DNA from: Thalassia testudinum
Taxonomy: Eukaryota; Streptophyta; Magnoliopsida; Alismatales; Hydrocharitaceae
Reading direction: 5' to 3'
Assembly (NCBI GenBank): GCA_037157565.1
Contig: JAZHRO010000063.1
Span: 151,206,501-151,270,500 of the forward strand
DNA length: 64,000 nucleotides
Shown here: positions 10,631 through 21,000 of the stretch, piece by piece
Layout of the letters: the number at the start of each line of letters is the position of its first letter
Position numbering within the stretch: the stretch's first letter is position 1
Program-made: the position numbers and the translations under genes
The notes under the pieces: model-generated
The model's input: only the letters and a program-made list of their open reading frames with translations
What the model was told of the DNA's origin: nothing
Database searches by the model: none

Positions 10631-11713
10631 GACCTCCTACAGATTAGGGTTTAAACATCTCTACATTTCACGAGAAGGTCGTGCGCCCTCTTCTGAATAG
10701 ATATGATGAGTACAATAAGAGGGACTTATTCCAGTCAAATCATAGAGAGTCCACCCGATGGCTCTGCGATGTTGCTGGAGAATAGTAATCAGACGGGATT
10801 CCTGTTCGAGATTGACGATGGAATTGATAATCACAGGAAGGGTCTGATTGGAACCCAAAAAGATGTATTTCAAGTGAGTAGGAAGAGGCTTTAACTCGAG
10901 GATAGGGTTATCAGCAGCAGCGGGTGGTTCAGTATAGATGTGAGGTTCAAGGGTAGGAGTTACTGGGTTGTTTATGTCTGGATTCGACTCCTCTGTTTGC
11001 GGGTCAAGATCCTTCTGTGGTTGATGAGGTATAATCGAGTCATTCTGGAAGTGTGATTCATCAACCAAAGTCCTGACGTCACAAATTTGTTCGATGACAC
11101 CGCAATTAATTCCTTGTTGGGCCTTAAATATATCAATTTTTACGGTTTGCTCCCCAAATTTGAGCTCTATTTGGCCCTCCTCACAGCTAATGTTGGCTCT
11201 AGCAGTAGCCAAGAAAGGTCTCCCTAAGATGATTGGTGTATCCCTAGGGTTCTCAGGTGCGACCATATCTAAGACTATAAAGTCCACTGGGAAATAGAAA
11301 TCCCGCACTCTTACGACAACATCCTCGAGAATCCCTTTTGGTGACTTTATAGATCGATCTGCTAATTGTAATGTCACCTCGGTTGGTTTTAGCTCAGATT
11401 CTTCTAGATGGTCAAGTAAGGATGTGGGTATCAGGTTTATGGATGCACCCAAGTCTAGCAGAGCTCTATCAAATTGGGTATCACCTATCTTGCAGGAAAT
11501 CAGGGGAGTACTAGGATCTTTTGCCTTGGGTGGGAGTCTACTGAGGATTACAGAGCTGGCTTGTTCTGACAGAACAATTGGGCTCCCGCTCTTGGTTCGC
11601 GGCTTACGCTGGGGTGTACATATATTCTTTAGAAATCGTGCGTAAGCCGGTACGTGGCGGATTGCATCCATCAAAGGATGTTTATGTGGACCTGCTCAAA
11701 GAGCTTGACCAGG
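10631..11713 (-). pseudogene. B gag C-terminus, protease and linker, broken
   Basis: The minus strand encodes the end of gag (MMDAIRHVPAYARFLK), then the aspartic protease with LLDLGASINLIP, LQLADRS and the IILGRPFLATA flap-side block. The linker GISPSYCTHHIYSEE leads into RT. Two TAG stops lie between 10630 and 10672 at positions that are glutamine or similar in relatives. The right edge is the insertion point of A; gag continues at 25946. Confidence 0.9.
11709..11713. other. Target-site duplication of A (left copy)
   Basis: CCAGG here equals CCAGG at 25941-25945. C, which lacks the insertion, reads straight through the same gag codons near 55514. Confidence 0.95.
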
Positions 11714-12121
11714 TGTTTGCACCTCAAAACACGCCTATAAGAACGCCTTCTTATGCTATTTTCTAGCATTAACTATGTATATTATAATCCTGTAGTTGCA
11801 TTTGTAAAAACGCTTGCATGCATGCATTTAATTGAGAGGAGAAGAGAATGGAATAAATGGCTTGCATTTTTACATTTTTCTTCAAGTGTCTCTTTGCAAA
11901 AGTCCCCTCTCCATATTTTATTTTCATCTTTCTTTCTTCTTCCCACGGCTTTTCTCTCCTTCCCGCGGCTGCGTCCTTCCCGCGGCTGCACTCTTCCCGC
12001 AGCTGCATGCAGCAGCCACGCAGCACCTCTTCCCGTCACGTCTCCCTGCCAACGCCGCTCCCTACAGCTGCAACTCGCACGCCCTCTCCCTGCTGCAGCC
12101 AACACGCCCCTCTCCCCTCCT

Positions 12122-12128
12122 CTATAAG
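12122..12128 (+). promoter_or_regulatory. TATA box of the A 5' LTR
   Basis: CTCCTCTATAAGTAGC is a clear TATA box about 410 bp into the LTR (3' LTR copy at 23658). The inferred start near 12155 places hairpins, AGACGTC boxes and TA repeats inside the RNA leader. Confidence 0.6.
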
Positions 12129-12257
12129 TAGCTGCAGCTTCATCCTCGCGGAGGCGGTTGCAGCTACTGAAAAAAAAACCCGCAGCCACCTTCCTCGCCC
12201 GTTCTCCCCTCCCATACGCTGGCCCTCCGTCGAGGAGGCACCCGACGAGCAGGAGAA

Positions 12258-12286
12258 CCCACTGTGGTGCTCACCACCACAGTGGG
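12258..12286. repeat. Perfect 12-bp hairpin, A 5' LTR
   Basis: CCCACTGTGGTG pairs with CACCACAGTGGG around a 5-nt loop. It is kept in the 3' LTR at 23794-23822. Confidence 0.88.
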
Positions 12287-12369
12287 AACACCACCGCCCA
12301 GCTCTTCAACGAGCAGGTGGGCGTGGTGTTTTCTTTTCTCTTCGTTTTCATCTCCACGCCATTGCTGCC

Positions 12370-12393
12370 GCTTCAAGCTCCGAAGCTTGAAGC
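12370..12393. repeat. Second hairpin, A 5' LTR
   Basis: GCTTCAAGC and GCTTGAAGC pair around a short centre, 83 bp after the first hairpin. A run of GCA triplets follows. Confidence 0.8.
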
Positions 12394-12733
12394 AGCAGCA
12401 GCAGCAGCTAAACCGCGGCGACAGCAGCAGCAGCAGCACCCCCCGCCTCCTCCGCGACCTTCCCCGCAGGCGCGCAACCCTCCACGCGCGTCTGCAGGCC
12501 CGTTCTCCGCCTCCGTCTCCGTTCTGTCCGCCTCGCAGTTGCACCCGTAGCCCGCCGCCGCGCGCACTGCAGCGGTCGGCTACGGCCTCACGCCGACCCC
12601 TGCCCCCCTCCGCGACCCTCCGCGACCACCTGCAGACCTCCTCCACGCTCGCTCCTCCGCGCCATCGCCCGCTCGTCGACTTCGCGTAGGCCTGCAGAAC
12701 CCTGCGCGAAGGTGCGCCCGCACCCGCCGTCTT

Positions 12734-12798
12734 CAGACGTCCGCCTTCGCCTTCAGACGACGCGGCGTCAGACGTCCGCCGCCGCGAGCAGATGTCTT
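12734..12798 (+). repeat. Cluster of four CAGACGTC-type boxes, A 5' LTR
   Basis: Four boxes of the form CAGACGTCCG or GCAGATGTCTTAA occur within 65 bp. In the 3' LTR (24270-24334) the last reads GCAGACGTCTTAA. Confidence 0.75.
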
Positions 12799-13014
12799 AA
12801 CTCGCTGCCATCGTCCGCGCTCGCGATCTCTCCCGCCCGCTCTTTCTCTCTCCGGCGCTCTCTATCTCTCTCTCTCTGCTGATCTCTCTCTCCCGCTCTC
12901 TCTCTCTCACGTATTCTCTTTTTTCACTCACTCACAGACACACGCTACACCAACACACACACATCTTCACCGACACACACACACACACCCACACACACGC
13001 TTACACTATACGTA

Positions 13015-13064
13015 TAGTTATATATAGTAACATATATATATTTATATACATCTATATATAATAT

Positions 13065-13095
<31 letters not shown>

Positions 13096-13219
13096 CACTT
13101 ATATACATAGTAATATCTATAGTTATGTATACATACATATATAAATAATATATATACATATATATATAATATATATATATATATATCTACTTATATATAT
13201 CTATATACTTATACATATA

Positions 13220-13280
<61 letters not shown>

Positions 13281-13725
13281 TTATATACATAGTATATCTA
13301 TATATTTATGTATACACACACATATATATAATATATCTATATATATATAAATATACACGTATATATATATATCTATATACTTATACATATACTTATATAT
13401 ATATACATATATACTCATATACATATATATATATATACATATCTATATACTTATATATATACACACATATATATATATATCTAGATACATATATACTTAT
13501 ATACATATATATATATATACATCTATATAGTATTATATATATATACTTATATACATATATACATAGCTATATACATATATACATACATATATATATATAC
13601 ATATACACCTATATATATATATATATATAATACATATATATCTATATATATCTATACATATATACTTATACATTTATATACATATAGATATATTTACTCA
13701 TATACATACATATGTACATATATTT
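13015..13725. repeat. TA/TATAC microsatellite tract, A 5' LTR
   Basis: This is about 700 bp of TA runs broken by TACATA and CTTATA units. The longest uninterrupted TA run (about 13223-13279) is shorter in the 3' LTR copy. Confidence 0.95.
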
Positions 13726-14429
13726 TCACGTTATTTACTATACGCTGTATCACGGGGATATCTGCACCAGTTGCTGATATTCCCTGATACACGCGTACAA
13801 AAAAAGCGTGGTCCCATACACTATCCATCCTCCATCCACACTCCACGCCGCACATAGTCGTGTTGGTTGCGTCTCTCTAGACGTCAACTGACTCGACATA
13901 GTGCTACACTCCATCGTCACCTCCACCCCCACCCCTTTATATATATACTACATATAAATATATATCTATAGCTACTATATTTACTTTCTATCTGTTAGCT
14001 TCCTTCTTAGTAAAAAGATAAAAAAAAAGGTATAAAAGTGAAAAGATAATCTTTGATTTGCAGGTACCCCGTCTTGCGAGTAGCAAGGCGCGTTTTGGAA
14101 CTCTGTTTTGGCTAAAAGCCAAGGACACAATTTTGAGGGTGTGCCTCAAGAACAAGGATTACCAGAAAAAAACCTAAATAAGAAAAATGCCAAAAACACA
14201 ATAAACGAATGGAAGAGACGCGTTTTAAGGAAAACGTAGAAACTCGACTTTAACCCCACTTCCCTGAGTTCGACCCTGGGCCTAAAAGTGACAAGATAAA
14301 ATCAATTAGGCCAGGTTAAAAATTTTGTAAAGAGATGGTTAGGTCTGAATTAGGTTAACCACTATACATATTTCAACGATAAAAACATCATATTAACAAC
14401 CTATCCAGGCCGACCCATCATGACTTTTC

Positions 14430-14447
14430 TGGCGCCGCTGCCGGGGA
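14430..14447 (+). other. Primer-binding site of A (tRNA-Asp)
   Basis: TGGCGCCGCTGCCGGGGA differs at one base from the complement of the plant tRNA-Asp 3' end (TGGCGCCGTTGCCGGGGA). It begins 9 nt after the LTR. Confidence 0.88.
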
Positions 14448-15828
14448 GGTGCGCTTTCGAGTAAGTTTCTATCCAATTCCTTTAAATTTGTCTCTTCTCT
14501 CTTCACGGGTATTGTTGTTTTTTGGTGTGCAGGTGAACTTGGTGGAAGGCGAAGGAAAGCAGACGAAGTCGGGAACGAGAGCAGATCCAAGGCGGGAATG
14601 AGAGCGTGAAGACGCTGACATCGCATTGGAGCTCCGCACACATTGCCGAACAAGTAGGTTTTCTTTTCTCATCAAATTAGGGTTAACTTGCCACCACAAT
14701 AAAAAAAAAAAAATTTAAAAACTAAAAACTAGAAAAACTTCTTGGGATTTCTTGAGGGCAAGTGGATTAAAATTAACTTGATTGATTGGTTGTCTTCACT
14801 CCCACTGCCCCGGGATTTCCCGCCTTACTTCGCATAGCGAAAATCCGAGAATCTTGATTCTTAGATTTTTCACCGTGGGAAGTATTCTTTGAGGCAAAGA
14901 AAAAGATTGCTTGTATCCCTCTTTTGCCTCACTTATCTTTAATTCAGGATCACATTTTTGGTGGGGAGACTTGGAATTGAGTTGATTCCAACCCCACCAC
15001 GACTTTTCAAACTTGCCTGTGATTCGATCCTGAATACTTCAACCCCAACAATTTTATTTTCTTTATCTTTTGGTTGAAGCTTTGTGTGTGGAAATCATTT
15101 CTGGTGATTGGGAGCACTTGAATTGAAGTGCTTTGGCTCCCTGTCACATTGATATAAAACTGATTCGTGCATCCACACTTAGAAATCTCCATTGAGGGTA
15201 GCCCATTGCATTTTAGCATGCATTAACTAACTGATAATTGAAGAAGGGTTTCTTGGGTTTTAGAAGGAAAACCTGTATTTTTGCAAAAACCCGGAGATTG
15301 GTTGAATTGGTAATTCAGCAAAACCCTAAAATTCATACTACTTAAGGCTGAACTCTAAAAACCATTCACCAATAAAAACTTCAATTCGGGGAGATTTCCC
15401 CGTTGCATGCTTGTTCTTACACACTCTTAAAATCAATCACTTGGGCATTACCCGTAAACAACGCCCTTCACATTCCAAAAGCACTTGACCCTAAGCCTCT
15501 AATTAAAACTGGTAGTAACTTGACCCTTACTGAGGATTGGAGGTCTAACTACCTGTGTGTAGCGACTACGTGCTGGTGAGAGTTCCCGCGTGCTATCGGG
15601 TGTCTAAGATTGGGGCAAACGGCCTTTCAATCTGGCCCGGTGGTTCCGCGGTGCTCGCATTCGGTTCCGTAATTCGTGATAGTAGGTAACTTAGATCTTT
15701 AGGTCTAAGGGCACACTGTAGAGGCTAGGAACTTGACTGTATTGATTTGTAATCAAGTGTACCTTTGCGGCGTCATTTCTCTCATCCCTATTCCCTTCTC
15801 ATCTCCCCAATTCTTCCTGCGGTAGTGC
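14448..15828 (+). other. A: leader between primer site and gag
   Basis: This is 1.4 kb with no acceptable ORF. It ends in GTAGTGCATG, where the ATG is the gag start; D and C have the same TGCATG context. Packaging and dimer signals would be expected here, but none can be identified by eye. Confidence 0.7.
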
Positions 15829-18066
15829 ATGTTTGGGAGGAGGTCACAAAACCCTGAACTATTTGAATTGACTGATAAATCTAGAAAACAAGTCGAGTCG
15901 TCCTCCTCCTCCACAAACATGGCTGCACGCCCACCCCCAAATCCCGAGGGAGGAAACCGCCCTCAGAACCCACCAGGTGGTGGAGCCTTAGATCCCATAA
16001 CCCGCCTCCAAGCCCAAATGGAAATGTATAATGAGCAAATCGAAGCCATTCGGGAAACATTGGAGGAAATGCAGAACCCTCCCGAACGGGAGGAGCCTAG
16101 GTCTCTTAGCTCTTATCAGAATCCCGCTGCTACAGAGACCATAGGACAAATTCGGGTCCCCATGGGCGGGGACGACTTTGAATTAAAACCAAATATAATT
16201 GGCCTAATCAATTTTCACTTTCATGGTCTTGCAAGTGAAGACCCATTTCTCCACTTGGAAGAACTAACCCGACTTGCTGAAACCGTTAAACCAAGAAATG
16301 TCGGGTTATCTATAGTCCTCATGAAGATGTTCCCGTTTTCATTACGGGATAAAGCGTCGCAATGGTTACGCACCCTTGGGAGAACCATCCACTCGTGGGA
16401 AGAGATGCGAACAGCGTTTCTCAAGAAGTTCTTCCCAATCGGGCGGACCAATGCGCTTCGCCGTGCTATCACTTCATTTACGCAACAAAACGGCGAACAA
16501 TTTCATGAGGCATGGGAGAGGTATAACGACCTCCTCAGGAAGTGTCCGCACCACGGTCTGCCTAAGTGGCATATAGCCCAGATTTTCTACTATGGGCTAA
16601 ATGAGACTTTGAAGCAGATTGCAGACGCTTCCTGCGGAGGGAACTTTATGAATAAAGACGAGAATGGAGCATTCGAGCTGTTTGAAAATATGAGTGAAAA
16701 CTCGATGAACAATGCTTCCATTGTCGCCTTTAATCGTACCAGCCAGCCCCGAAATGTCCACGAAGTTGACATGGGACCCTCCCATTCATCCACTGATCTA
16801 AGCCTTATTGCACAAAAACTGGATGAAGTCTCCGTCGTGCACAAGAAGCTGGACGAGCTTCTGGCCAACCCCGCTCGATCTATGGCAAACACCACCTCTT
16901 CACCACTTCGTCACAATCCAAGTTCTTCTAATACCAGGCTTATCCCGAGAAACCCCGTTAGACCTTCCTTACCGAGTGTCGCTCCAAGCGACTCGGTAAG
17001 TCATGTGGAACTGGCTTCTGCGAGCCAGTATTTCGACACGGAGGACCAAGCCTCCGTGGGCTCGGACACATATCTACATGCGGACGCGTCTACTGGCATA
17101 GAAGATGCTTGCGCCCTGGGGAACAACCCATTCTCTACCACTTATAACCTGGGGTGGCGTAATCATCCGAACTTTGCATGGTCCAACAACCCACAGCGCC
17201 AAAACCCCGCGGGTGGACCAATGCGACCGTCTGCACCCGTCATCCCAAGGGTCCAGTTTAATCCTATGGCAAATCCGCCATCAGGCCCTTGCGTACCACA
17301 AACTGAACACGCATCAAGCCCTCTTGACAAATTGATGCGAATGATGACGGAAATGTCAAAGCGCCATGAAGAGAACATGACCTCTCTTCAGCACCAATTG
17401 GCGCAGCAGAATGCCGAGATCAGTCAACTACGCATGGCGACTCGATCTCAGGGCACTCTTCCCGCCCAACCTGTTCCAAACCCGCGAAATTTCGTGCCCC
17501 GTGGTTCTCAACCACAGGTACGACCTTCTCAGGGACAGGTTAATCAAGTTCTGCAAGCTCCGAGCATTCCACCGGGATTTCAGGCTAATCCTGCTGCAGC
17601 ACCACACTCTTATATCCCCATTGCAAACCCTCCTCCACCGTATGATCCCACTGGACCCGCATCGTCCAATGCTATCACTACGAGGAGCGGTAACCAGACC
17701 GTCGATCCGCCTCGACCTGATCCTGGCCCATCTTCTTCATCACCCTCTCATTCGGGATGCATACCGCATTCGCGAGAGGATGATGCACCAAAACTTGTGC
17801 CAGAATCAGTCCCATTCCCTGAGGCTCTACTAAGGGAGCCAAAAGGCAAAAAGAAAAATACGCAGGCCTTTGACAACCTACGTAATTTGTTCAGGGATGT
17901 AGAAATCAAGGTACCCCTGCTCGAGGCAATCGACCACATACCTACTGTCGCTCGATTTTTCAAAGACTACACAACACCCAGACGACAGTCAAAGAGGACT
18001 AAGAATCCGGTGGTTCTCTCGCCTCATGCGAGTTGTGCTATACTGTCAAACTTACCACCGAAGTAG
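15829..18066 (+). CDS. A gag polyprotein (745 aa)
   Basis: This structural protein would form the virus-like particle that packages element RNA. It starts MFGRRS, matched by MFGRRS in C and MLGRRS in D, which fixes the start. Residues about 105-265 are the Retrotrans_gag region: EDPFLHLEEL, SLRDKASQWL, FLKKFFPIGRTNALR, QFHEAWERYNDLLRKCPHH. Around residues 427-450 is the Athila signature NPFSTTYNLGWRNHPNFAW. A coiled-coil-like stretch (DKLMRMMTEMSKRHEEN) is near residue 505. The C-terminus (PLLEAIDHIPTVARFFKDY) matches the region just before protease in B and C. No CCHC zinc knuckle is seen, unlike D. It ends at UAG 18064-18066, in frame with protease-pol. In relatives that codon is a sense codon, so this is either a recent mutation or a recoded stop. 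Confidence 0.95.
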   Translation: MFGRRSQNPELFELTDKSRKQVESSSSSTNMAARPPPNPEGGNRPQNPPGGGALDPITRLQAQMEMYNEQIEAIRETLEEMQNPPEREEPRSLSSYQNPAATETIGQIRVPMGGDDFELKPNIIGLINFHFHGLASEDPFLHLEELTRLAETVKPRNVGLSIVLMKMFPFSLRDKASQWLRTLGRTIHSWEEMRTAFLKKFFPIGRTNALRRAITSFTQQNGEQFHEAWERYNDLLRKCPHHGLPKWHIAQIFYYGLNETLKQIADASCGGNFMNKDENGAFELFENMSENSMNNASIVAFNRTSQPRNVHEVDMGPSHSSTDLSLIAQKLDEVSVVHKKLDELLANPARSMANTTSSPLRHNPSSSNTRLIPRNPVRPSLPSVAPSDSVSHVELASASQYFDTEDQASVGSDTYLHADASTGIEDACALGNNPFSTTYNLGWRNHPNFAWSNNPQRQNPAGGPMRPSAPVIPRVQFNPMANPPSGPCVPQTEHASSPLDKLMRMMTEMSKRHEENMTSLQHQLAQQNAEISQLRMATRSQGTLPAQPVPNPRNFVPRGSQPQVRPSQGQVNQVLQAPSIPPGFQANPAAAPHSYIPIANPPPPYDPTGPASSNAITTRSGNQTVDPPRPDPGPSSSSPSHSGCIPHSREDDAPKLVPESVPFPEALLREPKGKKKNTQAFDNLRNLFRDVEIKVPLLEAIDHIPTVARFFKDYTTPRRQSKRTKNPVVLSPHASCAILSNLPPK
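18064..18066 (+). other. Sole in-frame stop (UAG) at the gag/protease border
   Basis: The codon context is CCG AAG TAG AAA GAT. B and C read PPKAKDPGTP and D reads SPKLKDPGAP at the same place. The 3' neighbour (AAAGAT) does not resemble the CARYYA read-through context known from plant and murine viruses. Confidence 0.9.
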
Positions 18067-21000
18067 AAAGATCCGGGCACACCACTGATTTCCTGTAGCA
18101 TCCAAGGCTGCAGTTTTAACCGTGCCTTGCTTGATCTAGGATCTTCCATCAATCTCATACCGACCATCATGCTCAAAAAATTTTCCTTGGGAAATCTGAA
18201 ACCCACCCCTGTCACGTTACAGTTGGCAGATCGTTCTGTCAAAATCCCGAAGGGTGTGGTGGAAGACGTGGTGGTTAGGGTCAACAGTCTCTGTTTTCCT
18301 GTTGACTTTCTTGTTTTAGATATGGAAGTTCCTAGTTCACTTTCTGATTGTCCGATCATCCTCGGTCGACCTTTCTTGGCCACAGCCCGCGCCCACATCG
18401 ACTGCGAGTCGGGCTGTATTGAGATTGCCGTTGGATCTGAGAAGCTCAAGCTTAACATATTCAAGGCAGCCAAGAACTTTGATTGCGATTGCATTGAGGA
18501 TGACACGTCTGACGAGGATATGGCCGTCAGCGCGTGTATCGGACTAATTGGGACCTATTCGGACTGCTGCGGATTACCTATAAACACTGATAACTGCCTG
18601 ACCAACGCATACTGTGACGTTCCCCAATCCCTCCCTTGTCCAATACCTTCTCCTGGCCAGACTTCTGACGAGGTTTTCTCCGCTTCCCATACCTCGTGGT
18701 CTGAGTCATATCCGGGCTACTCACTGTCGGTCCATACTCATGAAGACCGAATTGCCCTTTCTTCCCCGCCAAATCAGGCGGATTTACAAATCCACACTGG
18801 GACCTTGAGCCCATATACTTCTCACTGGGGCTATTCATTTTTGGATCCATCTATCCAAGAAGCCCCTCTTCTTGGCCAATCTGAAGGCCAGTTTCTTCCT
18901 CCTAACTTGTTCTCCTACCCGTCTGGGACACTCTCGTCCCAAGAAATGCCAGATCCTTCCCCATCCACTCCCGAGCTAAAAGTGCTGCCTAATACACTCA
19001 AGTATGTTTTCCTGGGACCAAATGAAACGCTCCCTGTAATCATCAGTTCAAAATTAACCATGGAGCAGGAGTGCAAACTAACTAAGGTCCTCCTAGAACA
19101 CAAGGCAGCTATTGGGTGGTCCTTATCAGACTTATCTGGTATTAGTCCCTCCTACTGCACTCATCGTATATATACGGAGGAGGAGGCTCGACCTTCTCGC
19201 GAGATGCAGCGACGTCTCAACCCTAACATGCGGGAGGTCGTTAAGAATGAAATCATTAAGTGGCTGGATGCGGGTATAATCTACCCGATCAGCGATAGCC
19301 CCTGGGTGAGTCCGATTCACGTTGTGCCCAAAAAGGCAGGACTCACCATCCGTGTCAATGACAGGGGCGAATCCATCCCTACACGCACTCCTACATCTTG
19401 GAGAGTGTGTGTAGATTATAGGAAACTCAATGCTGCAACCAAGAAAGATCACTTCCCGCTACCATTTATTGACCAAATCCTAGAGCGGTTAGCGGGAAAT
19501 AAATTTTTCTGCTTCCTGGATGGATTCTCAGGATATAACCAGGTGGCAATAGACCCCCGAGACCAAGAGAAAACCACTTTTACCTGCCCTTTTGGCACCT
19601 TCACCTTTAGAAGGATGCCGTTCGGACTTTGTAACGCGCCAGCAACTTTCCAGAGATGCATGCTGGCGATATTTCATGACATGGTGGGTGACTTTCTCGA
19701 GGTCTTCATGGATGACTTTTCAGTCTTTGGACCATCTTTCGACGAATGTCTTGCCAACCTGACTCGCATCCTTAGGAGATGTATTGATGTAAACCTCGTG
19801 CTTTCCTGGGAAAAAAGTCATTTTATGGTGCACGAGGGAATTGTTCTTGGACATATCATCTCCGATAGGGGTATCGAGGTTGACAGAGCTAAGCTCGATA
19901 TCATTGCTGATTTACCTGTGCCTGGTTCTGTCAAACAAATCCGCTCCTTCTTGGGACACGTCGGTTTCTATAGGAGATTCATCAAAGACTTCTCCAAAAT
20001 TTCTCGACCCTTAACTCATCTCCTATCAACCGACGTGCCCTTCGACATGGGCCCTGACTGTATACAAGCATTCACGCAGCTGCGTAATGCTGTCACCAAG
20101 GCCCCTGTTCTCCAGCCGCCTGATTGGTCCCTCAACTTTGAACTTATGTGTGACGCTTCAGACCTTGCAGTCGGAGCCATCCTGGGACAAAGACGCGATA
20201 GACACCCCTTCGTGGTATACTACGCCAGTAAGACGTTGGACGAGGCCCAGCGTAATTATACTACCACTGAAAAGGAACTACTGGCAGTCGTCTTTGGGCT
20301 GGAAAAATTCCGTTCTTACCTTCTGGGCTCTCACGTTATTGTTTTCACTGATCACGCGGCCATTCGCCATCTCATGCACAAGAAGGATGCCAAGCCTAGA
20401 CTGATTCGTTGGATCCTTCTGCTCCAGGAATTTGACATTGAGATTCGTGATAAGGTCGGAGCCCAGAATGTTGTGGCTGATCACCTTTCCAGACTGGACC
20501 CTGACCATATTGGACTTACTCTGCCAATTAATGAAGTTTTTCCTGATGAGCACCTATTGGCAATAAATGTGGCAAGTGGACCGTGGTATGCCGACATTGC
20601 CAATTACCTTGCTTCTGGATCTCTTCCACGTGGCTGGCCTAAAAACCAGCGCGAGCGTCTCATGGCAGAAGCAAAGTATTATTTCTGGGATAATCCACTT
20701 CTTTTTCGGATAGGTGCTGATCAAATCATCCGTCGCTGTATTCCTGACAGTGAGTTCCCCAGTGTGCTATCCTTCTGCCACGATCAGGCCTGTGGAGGCC
20801 ATTTCTCTGGGAGGAAAACTGCAGCCAAGGTGTTGCAGTGCGGTTTCTTTTGGCCCTCCCTTCACCAGGACGCGCACACTTATGCCAAACATTGCACTAG
20901 GTGCCAGTCATTAGGGTCGATGCCACGTCGTGACATGATGCCCTTGCAACTCATCCTAGCTGCGGAAATCTTCGACATCTGGGGAATTGACTTCATGGGT

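Larger units (their letters stand above)
11714..14420 (+). repeat. A 5' LTR (2707 bp)
   Basis: From left to right it holds about 400 bp of promoter region, a TATA box at 12122, two strong hairpins (12258 and 12370), and a GC-rich GCA-repeat stretch. Then come four CAGACGTC-type boxes (12734-12798), CT and CA microsatellites, and about 700 bp of TA repeats. A unique U5 end carries the TCCCTGAGTTCGACCC box at 14261. Short ORFs at 11753-12690 are proline/arginine-rich low complexity and are not accepted as genes. Confidence 0.96.

Noticed and set aside
11753..12690. Several ORFs up to 177 aa in the A LTR (again at 23289-24336)
   Set aside because: They overlap in all frames, are proline-, arginine- or alanine-rich and lie in an LTR; duplication simply reflects the two LTRs.
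13015..13725. CRISPR-like or satellite array
   Set aside because: It is a TA/TACATA microsatellite without unique spacers, and it is part of the A LTR.
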